The notes: generated by a model from the letters alone, not told the origin. DNA of 64,000 bases from ENR-C587 sp942493235 (GCA_942493235.1 OW818676.1:744001-808000); one strand, 5' to 3'. Shown: positions 36,776-45,779, numbered from the stretch's first letter. Numbers and translations are program-made.

Positions 36776-37182
36776 AATTTATTATTTTCTAAATCAAGTA
36801 AATTTATCCTATTATAGTATCGGCATATTTTCCTGGAACTTTAGTTTTATTTTATAAAATATTTGATTTATTTTTCTTTTTATGATATTTTTAAGTTGAT
36901 TCTATTTTATAATACTATAATAATTCTTCTTTGTTATTGTTTTTCTCTATTTGGCATGGGTAAGAAAATAAAGTAGTCTTTTTTTCAATGGCGATAGCTG
37001 TTGAACATCGCTAATAAACATTGTTCATTTCCCACACTCTTCTTCTCTTTTTGTCAATAAAAGAAAAGAGTCGTATTTGTATATCTCGTTATGCTACTTG
37101 AGACAAAAAATCAACTTCAAACTGTAATATTATCTTTGTGGCAATGAGATTTGTTATATAAGAATTAAAATTGGAAATAATA
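36776..37182. other. Intergenic region with sigma-28 promoter and imperfect hairpins
   Basis: Apart from the sigma-28-type promoter at 36817-36843, this stretch holds a GCGAT-n-ATCGC hairpin near 36991 and an imperfect ACTCTT...AAGAGT inverted repeat at about 37037-37072, which could terminate the minus-strand gene at 37183. I see no coding sequence in it. Confidence 0.5.
36817..36843 (-). promoter_or_regulatory. Sigma-28 (FliA)-type promoter upstream of the CJM1_0395-type gene
   Basis: On the minus strand TAAAGTTC (36843-36836), 11 nt, then GCCGATAC (36824-36817). The FliA consensus is TAAAGTTT-N11-GCCGATAA, so 7 of 8 bases match in each box at the exact spacing. The start codon of the putative metalloprotease is 42 nt downstream. 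Confidence 0.8.
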
Positions 37183-38007
37183 CTAATTGCAAAATCGACT
37201 TACAAAACCTAAACATAGAATAAATTGAGGATTTGTAAAATCACCCTGCCCAATTGATATTCCCGCAGAAATAAAAAATCCCCCAAAATTTACATCAATC
37301 GCCGGAGCTAAATAAGCCCATTTCTTTTCTATCTCAACTCCGTCAATTGTCTCTGGATTCTCTACATTGTCATTTTCTACTTTTATACTATAGCCTAATC
37401 CTAAAGATAAATGCGAATCAACTGTCTTGGTTTTTAAAATATTATATAATCCATCAATTTGTAAACCTTTTAAATATGTAGGTAAATACCCTATCGATAA
37501 CCTAATTCCCATATTGTTTTCAAAATCATAGCTGTAGAGTGCATTGATTCCGCCCGGACTGAAGATTGTAAGCCCTGCTGCAGAATAGCCTTTGTTAAAA
37601 GATAATTGATTTAATATAGAAACAAAGTTGCTTTTGGATATAGTCTGTCCATTTAGCATAATAGTAACTATATTATCGATACTGATATTTAAACTGTTTA
37701 AGCTTGAGTCAATAAATTGTACTCTGGAAGCATGTATTTCACCGATTCGGACTTTATATGTTTTTCCGTTTTTTATAATAATTGATAAATACAAAGGTTG
37801 ATTATTTATGATTTGGCTTTTGTCGACAGCCTGTTCTATTGTGTTAATATCAATTATTGTATAATAGTTTGGCTCATCAGTCTTAACAAAACCTAAATAT
37901 TTATTCCCGTATTTATCGGCAATTTCAACTTGTGATTTTAATTGATTAGTTATTATGCAAGATAGGATAATTATTAGAAACAGAATCTTTTTCAAAATTA
38001 ACTCCAT
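37183..38007 (-). CDS. Exported protein with probable outer-membrane barrel, function unknown
   Basis: This 274-residue protein begins with a signal peptide (about 5-25, ending NQLKS). Its first half has a soluble domain with repeats of short strands (NKYLGFVKTDEPNYYTIIDI, KNGKTYKVRIGEI). The second half (about 135-274) is a beta-barrel-like region: GYSAAGLTIFSPGGINALYS, GIRLSIGYLPTYLKG, HLSLGLGYSIKV, ending in CLGFVSRFCN. I recognise no family. The ATG at 38007 lacks a ribosome-binding site, while a TTG at 37995 (MKKILFLIII) has GGAG seven bases upstream and may be the true start. Confidence 0.6.
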   Translation of the reverse strand: MELILKKILFLIIILSCIITNQLKSQVEIADKYGNKYLGFVKTDEPNYYTIIDINTIEQAVDKSQIINNQPLYLSIIIKNGKTYKVRIGEIHASRVQFIDSSLNSLNISIDNIVTIMLNGQTISKSNFVSILNQLSFNKGYSAAGLTIFSPGGINALYSYDFENNMGIRLSIGYLPTYLKGLQIDGLYNILKTKTVDSHLSLGLGYSIKVENDNVENPETIDGVEIEKKWAYLAPAIDVNFGGFFISAGISIGQGDFTNPQFILCLGFVSRFCN

Positions 38008-38134
38008 TAATAAACTTATTTTTAATTATACGAATAATCTATCGACCAAAGAGTTTGCAATTTGGTATATTATCTATGCAAATAGATAATTATGCAAAGA
38101 ATAAGGAAAGCTATAATCAGTGAAATATAAAAGA

Positions 38135-39583
38135 TTATTTTGAAATTATTTTATAATTCAATACATTATTGTTAGACACAGCCCGAACTATATAAATTCC
38201 GGTCGGCAAATTCAAAGTATAAGATTGCTTTGATTCGATTTTTGTGTTGATTATTTCATTGCCGGTATAATTAAATACTTTTATGTCGTTAATATAGCCC
38301 GAAGCATTATATAATTCAATACTATTATTATTATAATAAATATTTAGAGAATTATTATCAGTTTTTTCAACTTCAAGAGTACTGCTCAATGGAATAATAT
38401 ACGAATTCTTAATAGCACCGTACAGTGATTCTACTTTTATATTAGTTGAAGATATATCTTCTCCCTCATAATAGATATAGCATAGAGTGCCGCTTTTGAC
38501 TTCTTCGCGATTAAATTCGGAACTTATTTCTGATACATCCGCATAAGTCTTATTAGCTTCATAATTAGTAAAAAATTCCGATTTATCATGAAACAAATTT
38601 CCTTTTTCTACGGCTATAATTTTGGTAGTAGTTGGTAGATTTTCAAAATTCAATCTACAAGCCGAACCGATAATTGGCGTATTTGAGCTTATATAAATCG
38701 GAATTTTTTTATAGTTATCTAATATTATCCCTTGATTGTCGCTATTTGGTTCGTAATTACCTATCTTACCATTAATATTTGAAATAGTATGAGTTTTGTA
38801 AAAATTTAAACCAATAATCAATTGATCCATTACTGTAACGTCGCCATTGCCATCACAGTCAGCATAAGCCACGTCTAAAGTGTCCCAAGCCAATACAGGC
38901 TGACCAGCCCATAGAGTGCTCGAATTAGCTCTTTTATATGAACGCATTGATGTTTTATTACTTGAGCCATAGCCAATAAATCTTCCTAATACCGATACGT
39001 CATCTTGGTCAACAAGTCCGTCATTATTTGCATCACCGGGCCAAACGTCAATAAATCCATGAATGCTAAACGTAATAGGGTCTGCTGCTAAATCAATGAT
39101 TCTTCCGCTTGAACCTGTACTTATTACCGCTTTAACATCTGAAAAACTGAATACTGTACCCAGCCCATGAGTAGCATTTTGAGATACTGCAAATTCGAGA
39201 TGTATTACTTTCGGATTATCAAAGCCACGTGAGCCTACGGTGTCTCCGGTTAATACACCGCAATATACATAGCCTGTATTCTCAGAAGTATTAGTTCTGG
39301 TTATTAAAACCGGTTGCTTGCCGCCATAACCAAATTCAAGTGTTTTTGCTTCTGAAAATTTAATATAATCAGGATATGAATAACTAAGGGCAAAAGATAC
39401 ACCTGTACAGCTATCTATATCATCGATATATACGTCAAATCCGAATAAACATGTAGCAGTTACAAAGTTACTGCGGGTAGAGTCCACATCTGTTCGTACT
39501 ATCTTTAAAGTCTGAGCATTTAGGCTACTATAAGCCACTATCATAACCAATATTAACCAATGTATTCTTTTTAAAGCATTCAT
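38135..39583 (-). CDS. T9SS-exported protein with cohesin-like and dockerin-like domains
   Basis: About 482 residues from the ATG at 39583 (the frame opens two codons earlier at a TTG). A signal peptide (ending SSLNA) is followed by a cohesin-like beta-sandwich (about 25-175, VTATCLFGFDVYIDDIDS). Then comes a dockerin-like pair of calcium-binding loops: GDANNDGLVDQDDVSVLGRF and ADCDGNGDVTVMDQLIIG. The C-terminal part ends in a T9SS type A domain (YTLNLPTGIYIVRAV near the end). It should be exported by T9SS to the surface. Cohesin-like and dockerin-like parts in one protein recur in the giant T9SS protein of this window. Confidence 0.82.
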   Translation of the reverse strand: MNALKRIHWLILVMIVAYSSLNAQTLKIVRTDVDSTRSNFVTATCLFGFDVYIDDIDSCTGVSFALSYSYPDYIKFSEAKTLEFGYGGKQPVLITRTNTSENTGYVYCGVLTGDTVGSRGFDNPKVIHLEFAVSQNATHGLGTVFSFSDVKAVISTGSSGRIIDLAADPITFSIHGFIDVWPGDANNDGLVDQDDVSVLGRFIGYGSSNKTSMRSYKRANSSTLWAGQPVLAWDTLDVAYADCDGNGDVTVMDQLIIGLNFYKTHTISNINGKIGNYEPNSDNQGIILDNYKKIPIYISSNTPIIGSACRLNFENLPTTTKIIAVEKGNLFHDKSEFFTNYEANKTYADVSEISSEFNREEVKSGTLCYIYYEGEDISSTNIKVESLYGAIKNSYIIPLSSTLEVEKTDNNSLNIYYNNNSIELYNASGYINDIKVFNYTGNEIINTKIESKQSYTLNLPTGIYIVRAVSNNNVLNYKIISK

Positions 39584-39834
39584 TGCCAAATCTTCTTATT
39601 AGTTTATTATCCGAATAATTATATAACAATAAATATGCCGAAATATCTTTTCTATATTTGTATTATTTCTCGCATGTCATTAAACGTAGTAAACTATGTG
39701 TAGTTAGGATAAGTAAATTATGATATATTTTTGTTACGCTAATGCTTTTCTTAGCAAAGCGTATTCAGATTTAATTGATCACTACAGTATAGTGTTTTAT
39801 TTTTATAGTATTATCTTTTTAAAGCTAAGTAAAA

Positions 39835-40770
39835 CTATGGTTTTGTGCCTAATCGTACGTTTACGTTAATTCCATATTGATTTATGATTCTTAGCAATTG
39901 CTCTAAGGAGACCATTGCAGAATCAATTTTGCCGGCTAATGCGGGGTCATAAATCAATTTACCGATACTTCCCTTGCCTGATTTAATTTCTTTAGTAATG
40001 TCATTAATATCAGTGATTAGCAAATCTGCTCCGGAAATTGTATTTTCGGTTTTAGAGATTAAAGTTTTTGTATTATCAAGTGTTTGCTGGAGTTCGTCCA
40101 TCAGTTTAGATACTTTAGGGTCATTTTTTTGAATCAGAGATTTTACATCATTAGAGATTGATCTGAGATTTTTTACTGATACGCTTATATCAGCCATATT
40201 TTTATTTAGCAAATCATTTAAATTTGTCGTCAATAAATCAGTCTTATAAAAAGTATTCTTTATTGCCTCTATTGTCTTACCATCAGCAAGCAACGAATTA
40301 ACCGAATAAGCAATAGAATCTATTCTTTTCACTAATACAGAAACATCATTTACCATTAAGCCGCCTATAGCAACCAAATCAGCTAAATCTGCCGGTGTTT
40401 CGCCGATAATTTCTCCGTTAATATTGAATTTGCTTCCGGAAGCACCGGGAAATATTTCTATTTTTTTTCCACCGGTAATTTCCAGAATAGTAATTCTGGC
40501 TTTGGCATCTGTATAAATATCATTAGTATTATCAATATCGGCTGTAATCAGTACAGAACCTTTATTATTTTCGATAGAGGTAACAGAGCCTCTTTTAACT
40601 CCATTAACTAATACCGGTGAAGTAAGCTGAATTCCGCCGGAATTCGGAAAGCGAAATTTTATTTCAATATTGCTGGCTCCTATGCCTTTACCAAAGCTAA
40701 TTCCGAGAATCAGAATTAATATAGCAATTAAGGAAACAATTCCAACGGTTAGTTCAGTCTTTTTTTTCAT
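39835..40770 (-). CDS. mlaD: MlaD/MCE-family lipid-transport protein
   Basis: This 311-residue protein has one N-terminal membrane anchor (about 7-30, VGIVSLIAILILILGISFG). The MCE domain (about 38-112) includes FPNSGGIQLTSPVLVNGVKR and ILEITGGKKIEIFPGASG. A long helical C-terminal part follows (about 150-300). Proteins of this type bind phospholipids in the periplasm and work with an MlaE/MlaF permease-ATPase pair, which is not encoded in the window. The C-terminal helices end in SGKGSIGKLIYDPAL, typical of Bacteroidota MlaD homologues. It is 107 nt downstream of ssb behind a terminator and so is probably transcribed separately. Confidence 0.92.
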   Translation of the reverse strand: MKKKTELTVGIVSLIAILILILGISFGKGIGASNIEIKFRFPNSGGIQLTSPVLVNGVKRGSVTSIENNKGSVLITADIDNTNDIYTDAKARITILEITGGKKIEIFPGASGSKFNINGEIIGETPADLADLVAIGGLMVNDVSVLVKRIDSIAYSVNSLLADGKTIEAIKNTFYKTDLLTTNLNDLLNKNMADISVSVKNLRSISNDVKSLIQKNDPKVSKLMDELQQTLDNTKTLISKTENTISGADLLITDINDITKEIKSGKGSIGKLIYDPALAGKIDSAMVSLEQLLRIINQYGINVNVRLGTKP

Positions 40771-40811
40771 TTTTATCTTATAGTTAATCTAAACAATATT
40801 TTATATCACAA

Positions 40812-40835
40812 AAGCCCTATGTTAACAAAGGGCTT
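40812..40835 (-). terminator. Intrinsic terminator of ssb
   Basis: On the minus strand AAGCCCT (40835-40829) pairs with AGGGCTT (40818-40812), followed by TTGTG. The U tract is short. It lies 43 nt past the ssb stop codon. Confidence 0.65.
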
Positions 40836-40877
40836 CTATGAATTCAAAAATATGAATATTTCAAATAAAAAACAATA

Positions 40878-41360
40878 CTAAAGATTAAAGTTCAGATCAT
40901 CGGAACCTAAATCAGATGGCATTCTACCTAAATATGGAGAATCATCAGAAAAATCAGCCAAATCATAATCTTCTTCATTCAGCCCGATTGAATCAACATA
41001 CTCGCCACCGATCATATCTTTTGACCTTCTGGTATCTAATAAAAGCATATTGTCGGCTAATACTTCAACTACATGTCTTTTTGCACCATTTTTATCTTCA
41101 AATGTACGTGTCTGCAGCTTACCTTCTATATATACTCTCGTTCCTTTTTTTACTATTTTTTTAATAATTTCGGCAAGCCCTCTCCAAGCAACAACAGTAT
41201 GCCAATCAGTATGCTCCTGAACTGAACCCTCTCTATCTTTCCAAGACTCCGATGTAGCTAATCTAAACGAGCTAACCGGAATTCCTGTGGGAGTATATTT
41301 CATATCAGGGTCTTTACCTACATTACCAATCAGCATTACCTTATTCAATGATCTCGACAT
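40878..41360 (-). CDS. ssb: Single-stranded DNA-binding protein
   Basis: This 160-residue protein has an OB-fold (about 4-110): LNKVMLIGNVGKDPDMKYT, the WHTVVAWRGLAEI core, and RVYIEGKLQTRTFEDKNG. It coats single-stranded DNA during replication and repair. A disordered acidic linker follows. The C-terminal tip is unusual: SSB normally ends in an acidic stretch plus Ile-Pro-Phe, which docks partner proteins, whereas this one ends SDDLNFNL. A strong AGGAGG precedes the ATG. Its place next to flagellar genes, away from rpsF/rpsR, is not the usual one. Several bacteria carry two ssb genes, so this may be either copy. Confidence 0.93.
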   Translation of the reverse strand: MSRSLNKVMLIGNVGKDPDMKYTPTGIPVSSFRLATSESWKDREGSVQEHTDWHTVVAWRGLAEIIKKIVKKGTRVYIEGKLQTRTFEDKNGAKRHVVEVLADNMLLLDTRRSKDMIGGEYVDSIGLNEEDYDLADFSDDSPYLGRMPSDLGSDDLNFNL

Positions 41361-41636
41361 ATTTTACCTCCTAAACATAAACTTTTATTCAAATCATAAA
41401 ATGTAATTTTCAAATATTACCTTTTTATAAAGAGCAAGTTATATAAATATTTTGAGAAATGCAAAAGGAAAGTTTTGCAGGGTGATTATTTTTGAGATTT
41501 ATGAAGCAATTATTCAAAACATCCTTACGCTATCTATCACTTATTCCAACCTATTGATTATTATGCAGAGCCAAGATAGAACTATCATAATACGAGTTAA
41601 AAGCTAATTAACCGGCACAAACAATATAAAATCTTA

Positions 41637-41879
41637 TTATATTACTTGTGCCAATTTTTTAGCAACAGCATTAATGACTTCGGGCTTATCGTAGTCTCCG
41701 TTTTTAATCTTCTCGTAGATTTGCTGGTAGCTTTTAGCTTTCTCAGACAATTCTAATCTGTCAGATTTCTTGCTTGTGCTTACCGAAGATGCTATAGCCC
41801 CGTTAGTCTGTTGAGTAATCTTACCGGAGTTTGTGCTATATACGGTAGCAGCATTTTTATAATTGTTTTCTACTTTCAT
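41637..41879 (-). CDS. flgM: Anti-sigma-28 factor FlgM
   Basis: This 80-residue protein has the FlgM layout: a disordered N-terminal half, then a helical C-terminus that binds sigma-28 (about 38-78, SDRLELSEKAKSYQQIYEKI and KPEVINAVAKKLAQVI). It holds FliA inactive until it is exported through the finished hook. It follows the fliT-like gene by 2 nt, the last gene of the fliS-fliD-flaG-fliT-flgM run. The sigma-28-type promoters in this window are its expected targets. Confidence 0.85.
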   Translation of the reverse strand: MKVENNYKNAATVYSTNSGKITQQTNGAIASSVSTSKKSDRLELSEKAKSYQQIYEKIKNGDYDKPEVINAVAKKLAQVI

Positions 41880-41881
41880 TT

Positions 41882-42241
41882 CTATACTTTCTTATATACA
41901 AGTAAAGCTTTTTTGTTTTTAACTTTTATCAATTCTTGTGCCAACTCTTTGGTCTTATTTTCCAAATAACTCATCGTTATGGATTCTATATCGGCAATTT
42001 TTTTATATTCTTTACCTAATATTAATTTATATTGTAAAAACAACTCTTCATATCCTGGGGTTGATTTCAGTTCACATAATTTATTAACAAATTTAGCCCT
42101 CTCGGCATATAAAGACTTAATATTATAGCCGTTGTTTTTATCGGTATCATTATATCTGATAGTAATATTATAAATTTTCTCTGATATTTCATATATATTC
42201 ATCAGATAATCTAATACTATATTAAGCTTAGGCTGTTGCAT
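41882..42241 (-). CDS. FliT-like flagellar export chaperone (tentative)
   Basis: A small all-helical protein of about 119 residues placed between flaG and flgM, where flagellar export chaperones usually lie. The C-terminus, LAQELIKVKNKKALLVYKKV, has the coiled-coil Lys/Leu pattern ending in KKAL-x-Y seen in FliT-type proteins; an earlier segment reads YAERAKFVNKLCELKSTPG. I chose the ATG at 42241 (MQQPKLNIVLDY), which has GGAG nine bases upstream; the frame is also open from 42262, inside flaG. The overlap with flaG is 14 nt. A FlgN-like role is an alternative. Confidence 0.55.
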   Translation of the reverse strand: MQQPKLNIVLDYLMNIYEISEKIYNITIRYNDTDKNNGYNIKSLYAERAKFVNKLCELKSTPGYEELFLQYKLILGKEYKKIADIESITMSYLENKTKELAQELIKVKNKKALLVYKKV

Positions 42242-42635
42242 CAGCAATCGCTCCATGCTCAAAAAAGTCAGAAACCATTTTTGCTATTTTGATAGTAATT
42301 TCAGGCGGAAACTGCTTGATTGTCTCTTTAGTTTCCTTATCAACTAAACGCATAATCATTTGCTTAGTTGACTCATCTTTATCAAATTTTATATCAACGG
42401 TTTCATCACTTAATATTTCTTTTAATTTCTCAGACAAAGCATCAAAATTTGCTGTTTTGGGTGTTTCGGAATTATCCTTAACATCTTTAGCCTTATTTTG
42501 TTCTGCTTTATTTGTATCAGTTTCAGCTCTAAGTAAATCGCGGAGTAACTTAGTGTTTGCATTAAGCTTATCTTGTGATTTAGCTAATACATCAGCCGAA
42601 ACATTACTCGTAATACTATTTATTGGTGCTATCAT
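42228..42635 (-). CDS. flaG: FlaG family flagellar protein
   Basis: This 135-residue protein ends in the FlaG domain (about 70-130): VDIKFDKDESTKQMIMRLVD, KETKETIKQFPPEITIKIAK and MVSDFFEHG. FlaG proteins influence filament length. The N-terminal half is polar and disordered. It lies directly downstream of fliD on the same strand (22 nt), as usual for this gene, and overlaps the fliT-like gene. Confidence 0.87.
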   Translation of the reverse strand: MIAPINSITSNVSADVLAKSQDKLNANTKLLRDLLRAETDTNKAEQNKAKDVKDNSETPKTANFDALSEKLKEILSDETVDIKFDKDESTKQMIMRLVDKETKETIKQFPPEITIKIAKMVSDFFEHGAIADATA

Positions 42636-42657
42636 AATTGCCTCTCAAAAGTAATTA

Positions 42658-44214
42658 TTAAGAAAATAAACTACTCATTGTAGAATATTGATTCTGTGAT
42701 TCATAGTATGACTCAAGATAGCTTGTATATTGTTTTCTTAATGAAGCCGACTGCTTATCTATTCTTGTTTGTAATTGGTCATATCTATCATCGATTCCAT
42801 CTATTTGTTTAGAATATGAACTGGTTCTTAATTCTAACAAACCGTCATCTTCGGTAACTTTACTTATGATATTATGCAATCTTGCCGAAAATCCGTCAGT
42901 ACTGGTAAAAAAGTATGCTACTCTATTTTGTCCGCCGTCAGCAGAAAGCATATCAGTAAGTACACTTTGGTCTGACCATGAAATTGTACCGTCCGATTTA
43001 ATTTTCATTCCCATATCAGTTAAATATCTTGGGGCTATTTCTTCATCAGTTGCGTTGGCAGCATCAGGAGTAGCCGGCTCAATAGATTGAGAAACCAAAG
43101 ATCTGAGCTGAGATAAAAGACCACTAACTGCCGAATCACCTCGGAGCATTGTGTTATCACTTTTCAAAAAAGTAATCGCTTCGTTATACGCATCAATAAG
43201 CGGCTGAATAGTATCAACGATTTTTTTTGTATTTAGTTCAGTTTTTATTGTTAATTCGGTATCATCAGCTTCTTGAACTTTTAATAGATTGATAGTTACT
43301 CCGGGCAGTAAATCATCAATTTCGTTGGAGCTTCGAGTAACTTTCACTCCGTTAACCTCCAAGTCGCTGTCAAGGGAAGCAGCATCGGATTTTCTAAAAC
43401 GTGCAGAGTTTGTATCGGTAGCTACTGAGCTTCGGTCGGCATTAATATTATCTAAACCAAGTAAAGAGGTAATTCCGGCACTTTGGGCAGTGTCTGACTT
43501 TAAAAATGAGAAATCTATTTGGTTATCTTTACCGGGCGTTTTTGATGTAAACACTAATCTTCCGGTTGACGTAGTATCTTTAAGATAAGATGCGGTTATA
43601 TCCATATCAGAATTTGCATTTATCGCATCAGCAATTTTTTTAAGTGCAGACTCTTTGGTTTCGCCATCCGAGAAACTTATATTAAGGTCAATAGTATCAT
43701 ATTTATCATCACCTGTTGCGTCCGAATCAGCATCATCATCAATTACTTGAAGAGAAAATGTATATTTACCTGCGGTTACATTTGCACTTTCTTTTAAATT
43801 TACTTGCTTTGTAACAAGTGTGTCGTTAGTAGCTAATCTATTTATTTTAATATTATTAGGGCTTAGTACAGCGTCTGCATCTGCTGTTGCTGTTATGTAC
43901 TCCGAATCGGAAGAAGTAACTGTCTTAGCTTTAAATTTCTCGACAGCATCGTCTAAGTAATCAGTATCCATAACCCCATCATTATCAACACTATAGAAGT
44001 TATCTACTTGCGACATTATGGAATTAAATTTACTTCTAAGACTATTAATATAAGTAGATTTAGATTCTAAAGTGGTTTTTTTAGTAGTTAGGGCATCTAA
44101 TTCAACTTGACGAGTTTGCAAATATGAATTTACTAACTGGTCTAATTGAGAATTAGAGCTCGAGCTGGAGCTGGAGCCTGATGTCGATGATAATAAACTT
44201 GATAAATCTGCCAT
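42658..44214 (-). CDS. fliD: Flagellar hook-associated protein 2 (filament cap)
   Basis: This 518-residue protein caps the filament and helps insert flagellin. The N-terminal FliD domain begins after a Ser-rich leader with LDQLVNSYLQTRQVELDALT. The middle D2/D3 region is strand-rich and acidic. The C-terminal domain includes KIVDTIQPLIDAYNEAITFL, RYLTDMGMKIKSDGTISW and the coiled coil ending QNQYSTMSSLFS. It lies 16 nt downstream of fliS, and flaG follows it on the same strand. The N-terminal poly-Ser run (residues 9-20) is variable-looking. Confidence 0.95.
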   Translation of the reverse strand: MADLSSLLSSTSGSSSSSSSNSQLDQLVNSYLQTRQVELDALTTKKTTLESKSTYINSLRSKFNSIMSQVDNFYSVDNDGVMDTDYLDDAVEKFKAKTVTSSDSEYITATADADAVLSPNNIKINRLATNDTLVTKQVNLKESANVTAGKYTFSLQVIDDDADSDATGDDKYDTIDLNISFSDGETKESALKKIADAINANSDMDITASYLKDTTSTGRLVFTSKTPGKDNQIDFSFLKSDTAQSAGITSLLGLDNINADRSSVATDTNSARFRKSDAASLDSDLEVNGVKVTRSSNEIDDLLPGVTINLLKVQEADDTELTIKTELNTKKIVDTIQPLIDAYNEAITFLKSDNTMLRGDSAVSGLLSQLRSLVSQSIEPATPDAANATDEEIAPRYLTDMGMKIKSDGTISWSDQSVLTDMLSADGGQNRVAYFFTSTDGFSARLHNIISKVTEDDGLLELRTSSYSKQIDGIDDRYDQLQTRIDKQSASLRKQYTSYLESYYESQNQYSTMSSLFS

Positions 44215-44230
44215 TGACCCACCTCTTTAA

Positions 44231-44584
44231 TTATTCAAGACCAAAAGCATTAGCCCATGCTATTCTTAACTCTTGAATTATTTTATATGCTTCATCATAT
44301 TTTTTTTGGAATATACAGCGTTGGCAATATTCATATAAACGATAAAGCCGGGTAGCCGTTTCTTCATATTCGAAGTTTAAAGCTCCCATAAGCTCAATCA
44401 AAACTCTACCCATTTTCTGGATATCGCCTCTTTTATTGCTAACCAAAAATAAATCATACATTTTGAGTATAATTTTTTCTTTGCTCCAAGAATATACTTC
44501 TTGTTCAAAATACGTTGGAACTTGCGAATCACGATTAATTCCATACGCTTTTTTAGCGGCCATTTGACGGGCTGTAGTTGCCAT
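44231..44584 (-). CDS. fliS: Flagellin export chaperone FliS
   Basis: This 117-residue four-helix protein matches FliS: SWSKEKIILKMYDLFLVSNK, then RVLIELMGALNFEYEETATR, LYRLYEYCQRCIFQKKYDEA and IQELRIAWANAFG. FliS binds the C-terminal end of flagellin in the cytoplasm until export. It lies 117 nt downstream of the flagellin gene and is the first gene of the fliS-fliD-flaG-fliT-flgM cluster. GGAAA precedes its ATG. Confidence 0.92.
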   Translation of the reverse strand: MATTARQMAAKKAYGINRDSQVPTYFEQEVYSWSKEKIILKMYDLFLVSNKRGDIQKMGRVLIELMGALNFEYEETATRLYRLYEYCQRCIFQKKYDEAYKIIQELRIAWANAFGLE

Positions 44585-44616
44585 ATAATTTCCTTTCTAT
44601 ATTTTAATTTAGTATA

Positions 44617-44634
44617 GGGGCGACTGCTCGCCCC
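44617..44634 (-). terminator. GC-rich hairpin between flagellin and fliS
   Basis: A perfect 7-bp G/C stem with a 4-nt loop, GGGGCGA-CTGC-TCGCCCC, sits in the 117-nt gap after fliC. It lacks a long U tract, so it may reduce read-through or stabilise the fliC mRNA end rather than fully terminate. Confidence 0.5.
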
Positions 44635-44701
44635 CATCTAAATAGGATTTTTAATCTTATATCGCTAACCCGTACAAATTTCTATCTTATGTCTTTATCA
44701 A

Positions 44702-45673
44702 TTAACTGAATAATTGCATAAAGGCAGATGGATTGTTGTTCGCTTGAGTCAACGACACCAATGATGACTGTTGCAAAAACTGTGCCTTAACTAATGATAA
44801 CTGTTCAGTTGCTACATCTGTATCTTCAATTCTTGATATTGCCGCATTATAATTTGTGATTTGCGAAGTCAATAAATCATTTTGCGAACCAAGCCTATTG
44901 TCAATACCACCAATGTAAGAAGCTACTTTGTTAATATTGTTAAGAGCAAAAGTCAAGCTCTGAATCGTTGTTTTAACTTGATCTGTAGAAAAGACACCTA
45001 AGCTCTCTGCTGTTACAGAGTTAAGATCTTTCAAGTTAAGACCTGATACACCGGCAAAGTTTGAGGCACCAACGTCTCTGATAGATTTAATATCAAATGT
45101 ATTTGTACCCTGGAATACTCCGGAAGCATCATAGAACGATGTATTAAAGTCAGTGTTACTTGTTGTTAAGTCGATTCCGATGGTTAAAATGGTATTATTT
45201 GACATAAAACCGATTGACCAATCACCGGAGAAACTTCCGTCAAGTAATTGTTTTCCACCGAATACTGTAGAATCTACAACTGTTTGAATCTGCTGAGCCA
45301 TTCTGTAAGCACTCTTAGCGAGAGCTACTTTTTCATCTGTGCCTAATGCTGCAGATGATGCTGTGGCAGCGGAGTCTTTAATAGTTGTAAGTAATGAGTT
45401 GATGTTATCTAAGGCATCTTGTGTGATGGCTGTAACATTTTTAGCATCTCCTACTGAATTCAATGCTGACTTTAAAGAGCCGTTTCTAGCTGTCAATGAA
45501 CGTGCGGTTATGTAACCTGCAACATCGTCTGAAGCCGCATTAATTCGCTTACCTGTTGAAAGTCTTAATTGACGTAAAGCAATATCATTATTGCTTGAAT
45601 TCAACGCATTATAAGCATTCTCTGCAGCTGTGTTCGTTCTTATACGGGAGCCACCCGAAATTGCTACTGGCAT
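44702..45673 (-). CDS. fliC: Flagellin
   Basis: A 323-residue flagellin consisting of the conserved D0/D1 ends and a short middle. The N-terminus has NDIALRQLRLSTGKRINAAS and DVAGYITARSLTARNGSLKS. The C-terminus has GGIDNRLGSQNDLLTSQI, RIEDTDVATEQLSLVKAQFL and ends NNPSAFMQLFS. The large outer D2/D3 domains of enteric flagellin are missing, as in many compact flagellins. The start at 45673 (MPVAIS) has GGAGG seven bases upstream, better than the TTG six bases earlier. A sigma-28-type promoter lies 78 nt upstream. Confidence 0.95.
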   Translation of the reverse strand: MPVAISGGSRIRTNTAAENAYNALNSSNNDIALRQLRLSTGKRINAASDDVAGYITARSLTARNGSLKSALNSVGDAKNVTAITQDALDNINSLLTTIKDSAATASSAALGTDEKVALAKSAYRMAQQIQTVVDSTVFGGKQLLDGSFSGDWSIGFMSNNTILTIGIDLTTSNTDFNTSFYDASGVFQGTNTFDIKSIRDVGASNFAGVSGLNLKDLNSVTAESLGVFSTDQVKTTIQSLTFALNNINKVASYIGGIDNRLGSQNDLLTSQITNYNAAISRIEDTDVATEQLSLVKAQFLQQSSLVSLTQANNNPSAFMQLFS

Positions 45674-45750
45674 AATCAACCTCCATGTAATAAAAGTTTA
45701 CTCTTTCGGGCTTCCTGCCAATATTTTATTTATTTCCTATCTGTCTTTCA

Positions 45751-45777
45751 TTTTCGGCAATTTTTCTTTAAACTTTA
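45751..45777 (-). promoter_or_regulatory. Sigma-28 (FliA)-type promoter of flagellin
   Basis: On the minus strand TAAAGTTT (45777-45770), an 11-nt spacer, then GCCGAAAA (45758-45751). The first box is a perfect consensus match and the second matches 7 of 8 bases at the exact spacing. It lies 78 nt upstream of the flagellin start. Confidence 0.88.
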
Positions 45778-45779
45778 GT

